Assembly: GCA_907163375.1 (NCBI GenBank)
Contig: CAJQUW010007250.1
Coordinates: forward strand, 62,001-126,000
DNA: 64,000 bases
Source of the DNA: Prostheceraeus crozeri
Lineage: Eukaryota > Platyhelminthes > Polycladida > Euryleptidae
Reading direction: 5' to 3'
Each line of letters starts with the position of its first letter. Within the stretch, counting starts at the first letter, position 1. A program made the position numbers and the translations under genes. Below the pieces are notes generated by a model. It was not told where the DNA came from and made no database searches. It was given only the letters and a program-made list of their open reading frames with translations. Below are positions 35,514 through 47,039 of the stretch, in pieces.

Positions 35514-35799
35514 GTAAGAGGATAATGTTCTCAAGTAAACTAATAATATTTTACTTTTGTCTCTGATGTGACCTTTGGTGCATAGGTGTGATCGAGGCCA
35601 GGAAGGCTTGTCTTCTCTACTAAATCACCGAGTGAAACGACAATTCTTTTTCACTATCACGGTTTGTTCCCTCAACTATTACAAGCTTTGCATGCACTGC
35701 TGTCTCTGTACTTTTGTTTACGGAGAAAGTTGACATCAAATCAGTGACAGCTATGCACGAGGATAAATAATCTGTATGTATTATATATCGGGTGAAGTT

Positions 35800-35875
35800 T
35801 TAGTCCGGAGTCCTATCATTTGACAGGACTCCGACTCCGGCAAAAATGATAGGACTCCGACTCCGTATCCCTGTA
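35800..35875. repeat. GACTCCGACTCCG direct and inverted repeats
   Basis: GGACTCCGACTCCG occurs twice, with the inverse CCGGAGTCC at the start. Such runs are common at hAT termini. No full element was defined. Confidence 0.5.
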
Positions 35876-35894
35876 GCGTGTGATCCTTACTCAA

Positions 35895-36036
35895 TTCAGT
35901 ACCTCGGGGTTTTCACGAGGTCAAAGAGATATTTCTGTGCGCAGCTTGCCTGCTGGGAACTACTTTTCATGGTGGTGCCAGGAACAGGGCGCATAGAAAT
36001 GTCGTTTCGACCTCGTGAATAGCTAGAGGCACTGAA
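35895..36036. repeat. 142-bp palindromic MITE-like element
   Basis: TTCAGTACCTCGGGGTTTTC then ACGAGGTCAAAGAG, ATTTCTGTGCGC on the left is mirrored by GCGCATAGAAAT ... CGACCTCGTGAAT ... GAGGCACTGAA on the right, imperfect over ~46 bp. Confidence 0.7.
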
Positions 36037-37224
36037 TTTGCGCAATAGATTTTCCGAGGTCGCCTGGACGCAGTTACTGTTATGGTCCTTACTCCGTCAG
36101 CCCGGAGACACGTACAGGATTAGCCATAAACCATCCTCTGTATATCTTATGATCACGATCTGTCATCAGTCAGAAGTCACAAATCATTGCTAATGGTTTC
36201 CTCTTTGTACCGGTGTAATCAAATGCAACTTATAGCTTATGCCGTGTATGTATGTCTTTTGACCTCAGTCCGCCCCATGGTCCCCCACCAATCGTGTGTC
36301 TACATATGAGCAACCAGTGCCGCTTATGCAGCGCTCTTCATCATTCGCATAAGAGTGAAAGATGTTCTATTCACTACTGTTTCGCCTTCTGATCTACACA
36401 TGGGCAGCGGTCTACGTGGAATCGTGGACAACTTTTTGTCTGCAAGCCTCTGCTAAAATGGAGTAGATCGTTAATTGTGCTTGAATAATTCTTTCGTACC
36501 TTGACATGTGTCCCTTTAGATTTCTTGTATGACTGCTTTTTCGTATTTTTCTCTAGAAAATTTCCTCATCAACCTGAGGCATTATTTCCTTGGGGTAGAG
36601 GATAATTTGGCGCACTAAATATAGATCGAGGTTCCGATATCATGTTCGTTTAATGAAATTCCAGATCGATTCAACTTCAAATCAATCTAATCATGATTCG
36701 ATGTGGTTGAAAGTACTGTCATGATTTCTTCCGTTCAGAAATGATCTGTAGTTATAAATGACTTCGATGATTAGACGAGAGATGTTCGCAACAAGGACGA
36801 TAGAGACTTTATCATCCCATTTCCCTATCCTTGATCTACATGTGTCCATGTAACAGTGACTCATGTTAGGTCATACCAGTAATGTTGCAGCTAATCTTGC
36901 TGATTACTGAGATAAATATCGCCACTTTTCGAAATATGCATTAAAGAAACCAAACAAGTTAAACAGACAGCATGACCTGATGTTCTGGCAGTTCCTGTCA
37001 TCGATGACGATATCAAAGCAAATGCATGTATTTCATAGATTAGCCACAACCCGTCAATATGCCTACTCGAAGCTTCTGACAAAATTTGTTGCATCAACAT
37101 TATAACAATAATCACAGCGAAAAGGCAGTGAACTGTGTTTTTTTGCTTTCTTGTAGAATAAGGAATGAATTGCAACTTTTGTAGATGTTCAGTTATTCTA
37201 ACTACGATGCGTGCATGCACTATT
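36037..37224. other. Intron sequence, nothing recognised
   Basis: A 109-codon minus frame at 36891-37220 has no recognisable motif. Confidence 0.35.
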
Positions 37225-37665
37225 AATCAGATTTGTATCAAGTACTCATGAAATGTGATTGTTTACAATTACTAATTACTCAGTTTTTCTTCAATTATTT
37301 TTCAATTACTTAAGATAATTCCCGGTTCTAAATTTAGATTTTGGAAATCAGTTTCGTCATAATATTCTTTTAAAAAGTTACCGATAATAGTACCCCTGGT
37401 ACACATCCAAGCATGATATCACGATGTCGAATTATTGGCAGTTATCGTAACGCATTATCAACGATGTGAATAAAGTAATTCATACTGCATGTTGAATGAA
37501 TATTTAACAGTGTTGACTGTAAAGTAATTGCAATCACTTCTCAATTACATGGCTGAAAATGTAATTGATAAGAATTGCTTACTGCAGTAATTTTAATTTC
37601 AAATACGTAATGGTAATTACAATTGCAACACAAGTCCGCTATAAGTTGTAAAATGTGCGCTATCG
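37225..37665. repeat. GTAATTG/CAATTAC-rich block, probable DNA-transposon relic
   Basis: CAATTAC and GTAATTG words are dense at 37265-37320 and again at 37520-37640 in mixed orientations, resembling subterminal repeats of nonautonomous elements. Boundaries and target duplication not found. Confidence 0.4.
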
Positions 37666-38164
37666 CAAAAGTGATTGTTCCATGTTTAGTTAATATTTCA
37701 TTACTACTTAATTTTATGAGCAATACAAGGAATTCGATGGTTTCATGCCGCCTAGCGTAATGTTTACAGACCGTATCATTGTACTTATCTTTGCTCTAAA
37801 TTAAATATTTGAGATGCCGTGTGGTTTGCCATTAAGGCTAGAGCTAGAAGTCGATTTTAAAGAATGGCGTGCGTTATTAAAAGTTTCAATATCGAACGCT
37901 GGAAAAGGGCTTTACTGTTGAATAGAATAGTTCCATGTAAATTCTCAATATTGTGGATTTTTCAGTCTACTCAAAAGATAGATGAAAATGTAATTACACG
38001 AATTTTAGTTGCCTACTTAATTTTTTCGTTCTACATCCCGTGTCCATCCTTCGAAGGGTCTGACGGTCTTTCCTCGTAGATCTTCTTCACAAATTACGAT
38101 TTGTGTAGTCAGACTTGCGTAGCTGCGCAAAATCGTGCAGTATACACAGCTGTAATAGGAGCAT

Positions 38165-38330
38165 CAATGATCTCCGCTCTCGAATACTGACAAGAAAATC
38201 TCCCGTTGACGACGACCGCCTGAATGAGGCTGTTGTAGAGCAGGTGCGGGAACCTTTTCACAGCGCGGGACACAGCGTAACTCCAAGGGCATTTTTGGAA
38301 CATGATAAAAATACGAATATCTTCCATGAT
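38165..38330 (+). pseudogene. Possible Tc1/mariner-like transposase HTH fragment
   Basis: RKSPVDDDRLNEAVVEQVRE followed by PFHSAGHSVTPRAF resembles the pattern R-x-P-x-x-D ... VREAF-x-x-SPxKSxRRAS of mariner-type DNA-binding regions. Only about 50 residues align and no catalytic DDE part follows. Weak call. Confidence 0.35.
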
Positions 38331-38509
38331 TGCTTATCATCTATTAAACATCGCAACAATTCAAGCATTGATGTGGAGTCTGAAATTGCTTCAGAGAAGC
38401 AGCAATGACGTGACGGCTTCAATAATGACAGCAAGCAAACGTCACGTCAGACGTGTGTTGTCCTAGTTTACTGCCTTTTTTGCTTAATTCATGTGTTCGC
38501 GTCCATGGC

Positions 38510-38640
38510 GCCGGTTTATCTGCCTAACATTGGCTGCAGTTCAACCGTGTCACGACCAGCCGGCATCTCAGTGACACATGCCGGATCTGGTCCGCGGTTC
38601 GGAGAGAAGAGTGACACGGCCCGGATCTGACCCGCCGTTG
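38510..38640 (+). repeat. Imperfect tandem duplication, GC-rich
   Basis: GTGACACATGCCGGATCTGG then TCCGCGGTTC is followed by GTGACACGGCCCGGATCTGA then CCCGCCGTTG, a ~47-bp unit twice, GC-rich relative to the flanks. Confidence 0.5.
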
Positions 38641-38684
38641 TTGTAGAGGATGATGGAATTTAAGTCTCTAACAACAAGATGATG

Positions 38685-38800
38685 TACAGCACCCTATTTG
38701 GAAGAAATATGAAGTCTATGTGTGGGAGACGCCCAAGAGGACTGGAAAGACATGGAGGAGGATATGAGCAAATATGCGAGTGAAAGCAGCCGTTCTGTCG
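38685..38800 (+). pseudogene. Possible LINE ORF2 C-terminal scrap
   Basis: Across a frameshift the sequence reads FGRNMKSMCGRRPRG then DWKDMEEDMSKYA. This recalls the GRxxRGRPKxxWKDxxEEDM tail of some non-LTR RT proteins. It is only about 30 residues. Confidence 0.35.
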
Positions 38801-39427
38801 ACTTTTACGTTGCTTTACAATGCTTCACGTGTTACTGTGAGCGCCAGAGTTCTTATTCTTCATCTGCAGTCTATTTGCAGAATGCTAGTTTCGGTTTAGA
38901 TATTCCTATCATTGATCCTAATGCGTCTGGCGTGGTTTGTCCTCTATTCAGTCGTCTCTGCTTATTTTACGTTTCATTATATTTCTGTGAAAACTTCTCA
39001 AAAGATGGAACTACTTTCAAACAAAATCGATTGATAAGTTTCATCCTATCATAAACGACAAGAACGAGATTGAATTTTCGTAAAACATTGTTATTTCGTT
39101 TTTTCTGTCTGGAGAAGCTACGCTTTACACAGATTGTCTGACTAATCTCGAAAATATTTCAACACAGCGGCTTAGAATACAAGGGCGTCCTGAAATTGAG
39201 TTTCAGAAAAGGCGAATTATGAGGTTCCGTCAGAGATAAGTAACTTGTCGTCTCCCTGAAGGGAAACTTCAGACTACTAATTGAAATTGCATTGGAAGAC
39301 ATCAGATTATTCTGTGAATCGAAGGAATAGCGACCCTAAGTCGAGAAAACTTCATGCTTGAAGTGATGTGTCATTAACATCTATAATAATCCGCGTGCGG
39401 TTCTCGGTTTCGTATGTTTGTTGAAAA

Positions 39428-39560
39428 GGATAGCTCAGATAATTATGGACCACACTTCTGTACAGATGACTGGGAAGAAGATCCAGGGTTCGAACGGATC
39501 GCGTCTATCCGCCTTGGAAGGTCCCATCACTCTCAGCAGAGGTTACTAACCCTGAATGGC
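39428..39560 (+). repeat. tRNA-derived SINE, GGATAGCTCAG type
   Basis: AAGGATAGCTCAGATAA (A box) and ATCCAGGGTTCGAACGG (B box), then GGTTACTAACCCTGAATGG, which resembles TACTAACCGCAACCTGG in the minus-strand copy at 41390-41530. Confidence 0.55.
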
Positions 39561-40170
39561 TTCGTACCTTGATTGGGGGAGGATTGAGTAAAAGTCTTAT
39601 ATGGTACTGTACATCTATCAAAAGTTGATCATTCGCACAATTATGTGGGAACTGTTTAACACTGATTTTCTCTATTAGTTGTAATTTGCGTCAATTGATA
39701 ACTGTGTTAAGTGTCATGCTGAGTGTATTTTACGACTTGTAAAAACGACTCGTCATCATCTTTGGGTATTATATTTACAACTGCATCTACATCATTGTTA
39801 TGTATCACTGCTGCATTTTGATCAGAGGGAAATATTCGATGTAAAATCAAATGTCCGGTGGAAGATTCGTGTCTAACAAGCTCAAATTTATAACCACTTA
39901 TTATTATCTAGATCAATAGCTATCAAAGTGCGGTCCAAAATTTTGCCGAAGCAACAAATGCTACCCTTTTCTATTTCTTTTGCTAGAAAGTCTGAGGAAA
40001 GCTGTTCAGATTTTCTTCAGTTTTCCACGGTTTTTGCTATAATTTTCTGTTCGTGAATTTGGCTTCAATTCATTTTCTTACACATTTGCTTGACTATTAT
40101 GTTGATAGTCATGACAGCACTGCTTTATTTCATTTATTGTTGTTAAATATGTTTTATGCAATCTGTGCAG

Positions 40171-40302
40171 CACGCTGATCGATTTATCACCAATCAATAT
40201 GTCACCAATATGAATGATTTTGCATTCGAATTTAATGTATCCAAGCTCATGCAAAATACGCTGAAGTATGTTGACAAATCAAGGCACATGAATTCGAAAT
40301 GA
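40171..40302 (+). other. Acceptor-bounded open frame, possible exon
   Basis: After CAATCTGTGCAG a phase-0 frame reads HADRFITNQYVTNMNDFAFE, FNVSKLMQNTLKYVDKSR and stops at 40300-40302. A GTATGT donor at 40266 would end it in phase 2. It could be an alternative terminal exon. No motif. Confidence 0.28.
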
Positions 40303-41389
40303 GCTTTATGTCGAAAGTGGTCGGTGGGTGCATCTAGTCGTAAAATGTTAATTTAATGAAATCCTATCATGCTATTTTGGAGAGATATTTAAATTATGGG
40401 TTATTAGTTATGTGACTAAACCTGCATTTTGAAATTTGAAATATGAATATTTTAGGTTCAGGTCAATGTGGTTGTTTTTATATTACCTGAAGTAAATAAT
40501 GTCTTGAGAAGTAAATGGATTATTTCTAAAAAATTAAATTTTCATTATCATTATAGTTATATGAATAATTACATGAGGAATAAAGCAATTTCTATAAAAC
40601 ATATTGCTGTACTTGGACAATTAATTTGACGTAAATATCTATATTGAAGTAAAAGTGCAATTTCTTGTTCATAATGGAGCAATTACTAGATGTGTGAAAC
40701 ATTTGCTATATTGGTAGCTTCGGCAGTATTCCGAATAAATGAACTAATGAACTAATATAATAATTTACGGAATAATTGGCCTTGCTATCCATGCTAGCTA
40801 TGATTTAAAATAAAAACTATTGGCTTAAAGTCTTCAGCTCATCAGTTTTTTTTTTTATAAAATTAACAATTTTATCACTAATCAAATTTTTGCACTTTTC
40901 AATCATTTTCAGATTGATCAGATGATCAGATTGATGGCATCAATAGAAATTTTCCTTATGCTCTGAATCACAGGTATTTCAATGAAGAGGCGCTTAAGTG
41001 TAAACTGAAAATTAGTCAATTGCAAATTTTTGCGTAAATATTGGCATCATCCGATGCATCACTAATCATCGCACAGAACTTCGTCCGATTTTTGCTTCTT
41101 TCTTCGGTATCCTTTGAAGCATCATTATAATTCGTTTATCAATGATTCAGCTGAGCATTTTTGTTAGATCACCTGTTGACACATTTGCGCTCGTACATAC
41201 AAGAATTGAAATCGTTGCCTTTCTCACGTACTGACGATGTAATCCTCTGTTTTTTGTAAACTTGCTTGAAAAGTTACATATCTCAATCTGATGTCTTGCT
41301 GGAGTTCGGAGCAAACAGGGATAACATTTGATATTTTATTTTCTTACTCATCCATGCCCTAACCAAGAAACAAAATCAAGTAAGGTAAG
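40303..41389. other. Intron sequence, nothing recognised
   Basis: A segment at 40918-40978 has a strong acceptor and a CAG/GTATTT donor but contains a stop in phase 0. Confidence 0.35.
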
Positions 41390-41535
41390 TGTAGGATTGC
41401 CTTTACACACTCGCAGCTCTCACCAGGTTGCGGTTAGTAACTTCTATATTGAGAACGGTGTTGACTCGAACCCTGAACCTTCTCCACTTCCGTGCTTAAG
41501 TGCCGCCTTTAACCAACTGAGCTATCCTGCCACCT
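41390..41535 (-). repeat. tRNA-derived SINE, GGATAGCTCAG type, minus strand
   Basis: Minus strand GGCAGGATAGCTCAGTTGG then TTAAAGGCGGC (A box region) and TTCAGGGTTCGAGTC (B box). The long spacing suggests descent from a tRNA with a long variable arm (Leu/Ser-like). Confidence 0.65.
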
Positions 41536-41935
41536 ACCACCGCTATCATTTTCATGATCATATTGCGATGCTCTATCAATGAAGTTATTGTTGCGTTCCT
41601 CTTTCCCCTGTATATTTTGTGATGATCATGTGCAATCACCAAGTTCTGGTTGTTCTATCTCAGTGGTTGGATTCATGCACGAATGCACAAAATTTCAGAT
41701 GGATGCACGAATTTTATGTATGAGAATGCACGAATTCTTATCCAGTGAGGTTCCCATTTTTTGCCAGAGGGAAGCCGCAAACTGGGCTAGAGTACCTAAA
41801 ATCATATCAATTGAACTCATATTTGCTACTATGGAATTATGGATGACAAATAACTGCACTGCGAGAAGCATTCCTTTTACAAGTGCTCTGAAAGAGCTAT
41901 GCTTGAATACTCATGCATCGTAAATTGAGAGACTC

Positions 41936-42330
41936 CGTGATGAGGAGAAAGCAGCAAAAGCTGCTCTACAAAAGAAGTTTGAAATGGACATTCTCGCAGA
42001 TGCACAAGCTGCCAAGAAAACAAACCAAAAAATATCGGATTTGGTGCAAAACCTGGAGAATAAGGAAAAGGAAATCAAAGATAAGATGAAAGTCCAAGCA
42101 GAGCAGCGTCGATTGTCGGAGGATTTGCAGAAAAGGTCAAGGCAAAATCAGGAGGAAATTCATCGCCTTATGTTAGAACAGGCATCTCTCACTAAGAAAA
42201 AGGGTAGCGGAGCGTGTCGCACAAAGCGTTCCGAAGAGGAAGGCAGTGGAATTGGGTGTCTCTGCCATGGCAAAGATACACAAAAGAAATTAATATGGTT
42301 TAACACATGCATAATTAAGCATCAGATGCT
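41936..42330 (+). pseudogene. Isolated coiled-coil ORF, probably broken
   Basis: An open frame of about 115 codons starting RLRDEEKAAKAALQKKFEMD, with continuous Lys/Glu-rich heptads (QNLENKEKEIKDKMKVQ, then LSEDLQKRSRQNQEEIHRLM) up to LTKK. In the same frame it turns into low-quality sequence. In the +1 frame it continues more naturally as RVAERVAQSVPKRKAVELG before a stop, suggesting a frameshift. It follows a TAA in the same frame at 41921-41923. The nearby AG at 41934-41935 lacks a pyrimidine tract and no donor is seen. It could be a retrocopy, a coiled-coil tail of an immune-type GTPase, or a stray exon of the long gene. Unassigned. Confidence 0.45.
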
Positions 42331-44439
42331 GTAATTTGTACCTATGCCGGTAATCTAGTCATTATGTGCAGTAATATTAATTGATCACTATGTGCACGTG
42401 AAATATTGTTGAACAATATATTGTTTTGTCGCATGGAATATTTTCTAAGCCCCACCGTACTAGTATAGACGTGATACAACGACAGCATATAGAAATGTGC
42501 AGATTGTAACAGCTATGGTACCTAAAAAGTCCGTGCAATTTGTGACGATGAATACCCGTTTTTTCTTGGCATGAACGAGTATCCGAATATAGATAATTTG
42601 AAAACAAGTACAGATATTCGTTTTAATTCCTACACCTGTATTTGGACATTCGCATGTATTCCTTTTATACCATGAGTAGAATGGCGAAATCGCTGTCTTT
42701 CAGCATACAAGAAAGATCGCAGTACGACTGCTCTAGATGTGAATATTTTTCCATTGAATTGGTTAGGCCTACATGCACCTAAATGGCGACAAAAGCATTC
42801 ATCCTACGTGCTCATGCATTTGACACCTCGTGGAATTATGTGCAACTTTTTGTGCATTGGTTGAGTGAATAATAAAATTATTTTTTGAAACAATACAGGT
42901 TTCGATCTGTTGTGTCGAGATGAATATACTACGTATTATCTATTGTACTATTCATATTCACAGATAACGTATGTCTGAATAACGTTTATGTACCAGTGTT
43001 AGGGGCTAGGGATGACTACAATTTTTAGTCCAGCTATATAAAGGGAGGCCCCAAAAATGGATCACATTGTTCATTCTAAGATTTTACCTCTGAAATTAAC
43101 ATATACATGAGAGTATTTAATTCAGATGGGTAGGGTGAAAATGATTGAAAAATCCGTTACTGACATCTGCAGAAAAGATGCACGAATTTTTCAAAATTTA
43201 AGAATCCGACCACTGTTCTATCTACAAGCTCATGCGTCACTGTCTACGAACCTACATTAAATTCACTGGGGGACGTCTCAGGGGCAGAATTCTGGAGCAT
43301 TTCCTCAAGTGGCTAGAAACTAGAATTGCAACTGATTCCAACTTAGTCGGAACGGAGTGATGGCCGATAGAGGACAGTAAACAATGATGGAAACGTAAAC
43401 AGTTCAGAATCATACAGTGGTTGATAATGGAACGGATTGTTACAGAATACGCTTATTTGAATATGATAGCGCTATGATTGATATCGCGAAGACAGCTGAA
43501 AGAATGGACTTCATATGGGAACGTAGCTTCGACAAGAGGTCGACATGAAAGCAGTTCAAACGTTCAAAATAGTGTCTGTCAGACAGCATTTCAAATTAAA
43601 CTTAAAAAACATGGCAAGTTAAACACCGTCATTGTTATGCTTGCCTATAAATCAAATCTGGTTTTCTTTGGTGCGTCTTGATTCCTGAGTAGGAGAAAAG
43701 TCTGAAATGATGTCTATATAAATTTGCACGAATCTTGATTTCTTTATATTCATCCCCAATAGCGCATCAATCTAATGGCAAAATGCGGCAGTGTCAAAAG
43801 CTGGCTGTTTTAGCTGGCAATAGTTCATTAAATGTCAGATGAACAATTTACTAGCCTGTACGCAAAATGTTGTCGTGCTATGTCCATAGTAAAACGGTTG
43901 AAGAGCAATTGTAACCCAAGTTGCATCGTTTGGCAGGAGTATGTTAGTTTTGTTTTTTGTCACTTTGTTTTTTGCTGGCCTGTCATTTGTGACATAAATA
44001 GATGCCAGTTTAAAAGCTTGTACAACTTGATCGTGTGGCCCGTAGATGGCCATCAATGTCCGAAAGCGCACCTTGTTTACCGAAGATGTTAGAAAAGTTG
44101 TATAAAATTTATCAAGAAAATATCAACAGACAAGGGTCGCCCTTTGTTCTGACCAATGACGAATTATTATTATTATTATTAAATATGATTCGCAGCATGA
44201 TGATGAGGAATAGCCTTTGCAGTCCTGAAAATTCTAAGTATTGAGTTGCATCCTCATGGGAACAGACCTGAATAGCCGCCATTATTCAGATCCAATTGCA
44301 TCGTCTTACATTGTTAATTGCGTGCCTCAAGTTTTTACGTCACGGGTTAGGACGGGACTGAGCAATTAAGGAAAAAGTCTGGTTAGTGTGCTTAAAAGAT
44401 AATAATATGCAATGATGAATATAATACACAATCGTTAAT
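42331..44439. other. Intron sequence, little recognised
   Basis: No coding motif. A short (ATT)n run lies at 44164-44180. Acceptor-like sites near 42702 and 42960 do not open useful exons. Confidence 0.35.
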
Positions 44440-44585
44440 AATTAACAACAATGAAATTAAATAAACAATAGATCAAATTGCCATGCAAAAGATGTGCGGC
44501 TGGTAGGATTCGAACCTACGACCAAGGTTAACTAGACCTGTGCTCTAACCAACTGAGCTACGAGCCACTTACGCGACTCTGTCAA
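44440..44585 (-). repeat. tRNA-derived SINE with 3' body
   Basis: Minus strand: CGTAGCTCAGTTGG and TAGAGC (A box), anticodon loop CTAGTTA (AGT, Thr-like if real), T arm GTAGGTTCGAATCCTAC, then CCGCACATCTTTTGCATGGC and an AT-rich tail. The acceptor stem has mismatches and an extra base, so it is not a functional tRNA. The same head and body occur at 48068-48175 (+). Confidence 0.72.
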
Positions 44586-44736
44586 TTGGCAGGATCAAAC
44601 CCTCACCACCACACATCAGTTGTCAAGGCAATAATAATCAATGGATAAATAACACGTCACAATTGTGACCGCCGACATTAAGGCAAGTAGCGGGGATCGA
44701 TTGTCCACCAAAGCATCTTAAGCCATGTCGTGAATG

Positions 44737-44792
44737 CAATTAACAACAATGAAATTAAATAAACAATAGACCAAATTGCCATGCAAAAGATG
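44737..44792 (-). repeat. Second copy of the SINE tail
   Basis: AATTAACAACAATGAAATTA followed by AATAAACAATAGACCAAATT and GCCATGCAAAAGATGT is nearly identical to 44444-44491. One is a partial duplicate about 295 bp away. Confidence 0.85.
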
Positions 44793-44944
44793 TCAGTCCT
44801 AAAAAGGACTGGTAGGTGTTCACGCCGGTCAGTGGGTAAGATACTGGTACACTCCTACATGTAAAGAATAAAACTTTAGGCGCACAGAACAATAAAACGA
44901 AATATACAAGATGTGAACAGTCCAGAAAGACCTACAAAAATCAA

Positions 44945-45045
44945 AAGGAAGGGACTCATCAGCAAGATGACCAGCTAGGTCGCGTTTCGGGTCCTTTAAC
45001 ATCTTGTACGCTCAAACCCTAGCTGGCGGACCCCGTACACAATAA
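44945..45045 (-). ncRNA. Structured RNA-like motif 3' of Penelope-like remnant
   Basis: Minus strand: CCAGCTAGG (45026-45018) pairs with CCTAGCTGG (44979-44971). The loop contains GGGTTTGAGCGT and GGACCCGAAACGCG. CTGATGAGTCCC follows at 44962-44951. CTGATGA and GAAAC are the hammerhead core words, but here they occur in the reverse order with 25-30 nt between, and a standard stem II does not form. A related motif is at 62017-62098. Either a permuted, eroded ribozyme or a transposon 3' structure. Confidence 0.4.
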
Positions 45046-45062
45046 CACTATCGATAACAAAT

Positions 45063-45570
45063 TTAACCAAAGCCACACAGGATAGACAACTCTTTGGCAG
45101 AATGCAAACCAATCTTGAATAAAGCAAAAATATGCATATTTAACAATCTTTCCATATACTTGATCAATTTACAAGCTTTATAACCACGCCTCACGAAAAT
45201 ATCAAAAGTACTTTTAACTTTAACAACGGCATACTGTAGATGCGAACAAATTCTTAGATACCTTAAAACTGAACTGAAAAATACATTCGCACCGATATGA
45301 AGAGGAAGAAGACTTTCCGGAAAAGTAAATATTATGACATTAAAAGAAAATTGTTCCACTTTATGAAAAATGTAGGTGTGCAAGCCATCATGATTAGCGT
45401 TCAACTTAACATCAAGGTATTCAACGGACGCGTTATTGGTCCCATTTCCTTCTGCTTTCAAATCAGAGGGATAAATTCTAGCTAACAAAGTATCGAAAAT
45501 AGCCTTAGGGTTGCTATATATAGTTTCAGTCCGCATGTCCCCTGGTCTCGACCACACGACCATAAGATCG
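45063..45570 (-). pseudogene. Penelope-like retroelement RT C-terminal remnant
   Basis: A minus-strand open frame of about 170 codons contains ARIYPSDLKAEGNG, ASVEYLDVKLNANHDGLHTY, KVEQFSFNVIIFTFPESLLP, FFSSVLRYLRICSHLQ and FVRRGYKACKLIKYMERLL. This order (LNxTN, FLDxxI, +xDFNFxIxxFP, RYxRICS, RGY) is typical of the thumb region of Penelope-like and related RT proteins in invertebrates. The catalytic YxDD part would lie upstream and is missing or out of frame. The structured motif at 44945-45045 lies just 3' of it. Function in life: telomere-like or dispersed retrotransposition. Confidence 0.65.
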
Positions 45571-45779
45571 CGAGGCCACACTTCCTGTCACTACAAGGAA
45601 ATGAGACACTTTCAATTGACATGAGATTCTTGTATTGGTGTATATCGCATGCATTTTTTTTAACGGACACTAATTTGAGTGAATCAATGAAATACAGATA
45701 AACCGTTGTGGAATACCTCATTCTAATGATTTTGCTACTTCAGTTTTAATTTCTTCCTTACCATGCTCTGAAAATCAAT

Positions 45780-45895
45780 TTATTTTGTGACTCCATTAAA
45801 TGCCGCGAGTGATGCAGAATGGAACTTGAGACAGCTTCCGTTGTATGAAGAGACGCAATTGCGCTGATGAATAAAGTCATTCATTCATTATAAAA
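45780..45895 (+). repeat. Probable LINE 3' tail
   Basis: A short region ends in AATAAAGTCATTCATTCATT, a (CATT)n tail of the kind left by 5'-truncated non-LTR elements. No coding part visible. Confidence 0.35.
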
Positions 45896-46985
45896 CCGAA
45901 TAGTGTAGATCTGCACGAAATCTCCCGTCTTAAGCTTCATAATTCCCAACTGTTATGTCTTGTCTGAATTTAATCATGTTATATTATTCACCAGTGTTTT
46001 TCAATCTGCTTTCTATTTTGAGAAATAAGCATATCGATCAATTTTCGTCGACTGATCTAAATTGAGCCATATCTACTCATTACTCAACGTAAACATTAGC
46101 AATAGAAACGAAACCACACCGATACTTTGTCTTTAACTCCTGCAAGTCGATAACATACGAGTACGTCTTATACTGACATCTTATAAAAGATTCTTTTGAA
46201 TATTACTGAATCATCACATCTCAAGCTACTGTCCGCGGATGCGACGCACTCGTACACGGACCTCTTATGTTAAAGATCGCGACTTCAACTCAAAAATCAT
46301 GGCACGTGTTAGAAGAATTTTTTAATGCTTTTTGCAAGTTTCGATTTTTTTCAATTAAGGACAAGTGATACTAGATTTGCTCATACAAATCAATGAATAT
46401 TGGTTTTGATAACATATTACCTGTTTTTATAAGTATTTTTTAGTGTCAAGATGTATTTGACAGTCAATCATTGTACCTTCATATCTGTTCATGACCTTAT
46501 GTAGTGTACTTTGACATAAGATACATTTACCATATGTTGTATTTTCCTAAGTAAACTAGTTTTCTGAACAGAGACTAAGTTTCTTGCATCTGGATTGAAA
46601 AAATGACAAAAAGAACAGCTTTAAAACAATGCTTCAAAGCTGTTTCAAAAACCGAGTTTTAACATGTTTTTATAACCGTGTTTTTACATTATTTCAAAGT
46701 CTGCTTTCGAAAATGACTTTCATGCTGTGGTGTTCTACTCAAGGTTTTTACAATCTTGTTTTTAAACATGCACATTCATAAAACCGCGATTATAAAAATG
46801 CATCTAAAATGTGTATTTATTAAAGTTATAAGACTGTATTTAAATTATGCCTTTGAATGTGTTTTAACCCTAATTGAGATCCCTGTAATTGATGAGTAGA
46901 CTTGTTGATGGTTTTTTCGCATCGAGAGCAGCTAAAGATAAGTTCACCTTTTCCTGCTGTCTGTCCATCTTGACTTGCCGAAGAG
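45896..46985. other. Intron sequence, nothing recognised
   Basis: The region 46600-46870 is rich in repeated TTTTTA/AAACATG-like words but without a clear unit. Confidence 0.35.
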
Positions 46986-47039
46986 ATGGATGCAGAGGTT
47001 CAGCACATTTTCAAAGAGGTTGAGTTGTTGTTGGCTAAT
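46986..47039 (+). CDS. Candidate 54-nt exon or alternative first exon
   Basis: Starts ATGGATGCAGAGG with G at +4, encodes MDAEVQHIFKEVELLLAN in phase 0 and ends at a perfect donor (AAT/GTAAGT). Upstream is a pyrimidine-rich stretch (CCTTTTCCTGCTGTCTGTCC) and GAAGAG, so it can be read as an internal exon with acceptor AG at 46984-46985 or as a start exon with 5' UTR. Either way it joins in frame to 48257. The leucine-rich helix fits the gene. Confidence 0.5.

Noticed and set aside
37964-37987. 24-nt phase-0 microexon (STQKIDEN)
   Set aside because: The donor GTAATT is weak and such short frames are expected by chance in 60 kb.
40918-40978. Exon after AATCATTTTCAG ending CAG/GTATTT
   Set aside because: It contains a stop in phase 0 and early stops in the other two phases.
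44495-44575. Functional minus-strand tRNA-Thr
   Set aside because: There is an extra base between acceptor and D arm, the acceptor stem mismatches, and the SINE body shared with 48 kb follows directly.
44951-45040. Canonical hammerhead ribozyme
   Set aside because: CTGATGA lies 3' of GAAAC and stem II cannot pair in the standard arrangement. Reported only as a structured motif.
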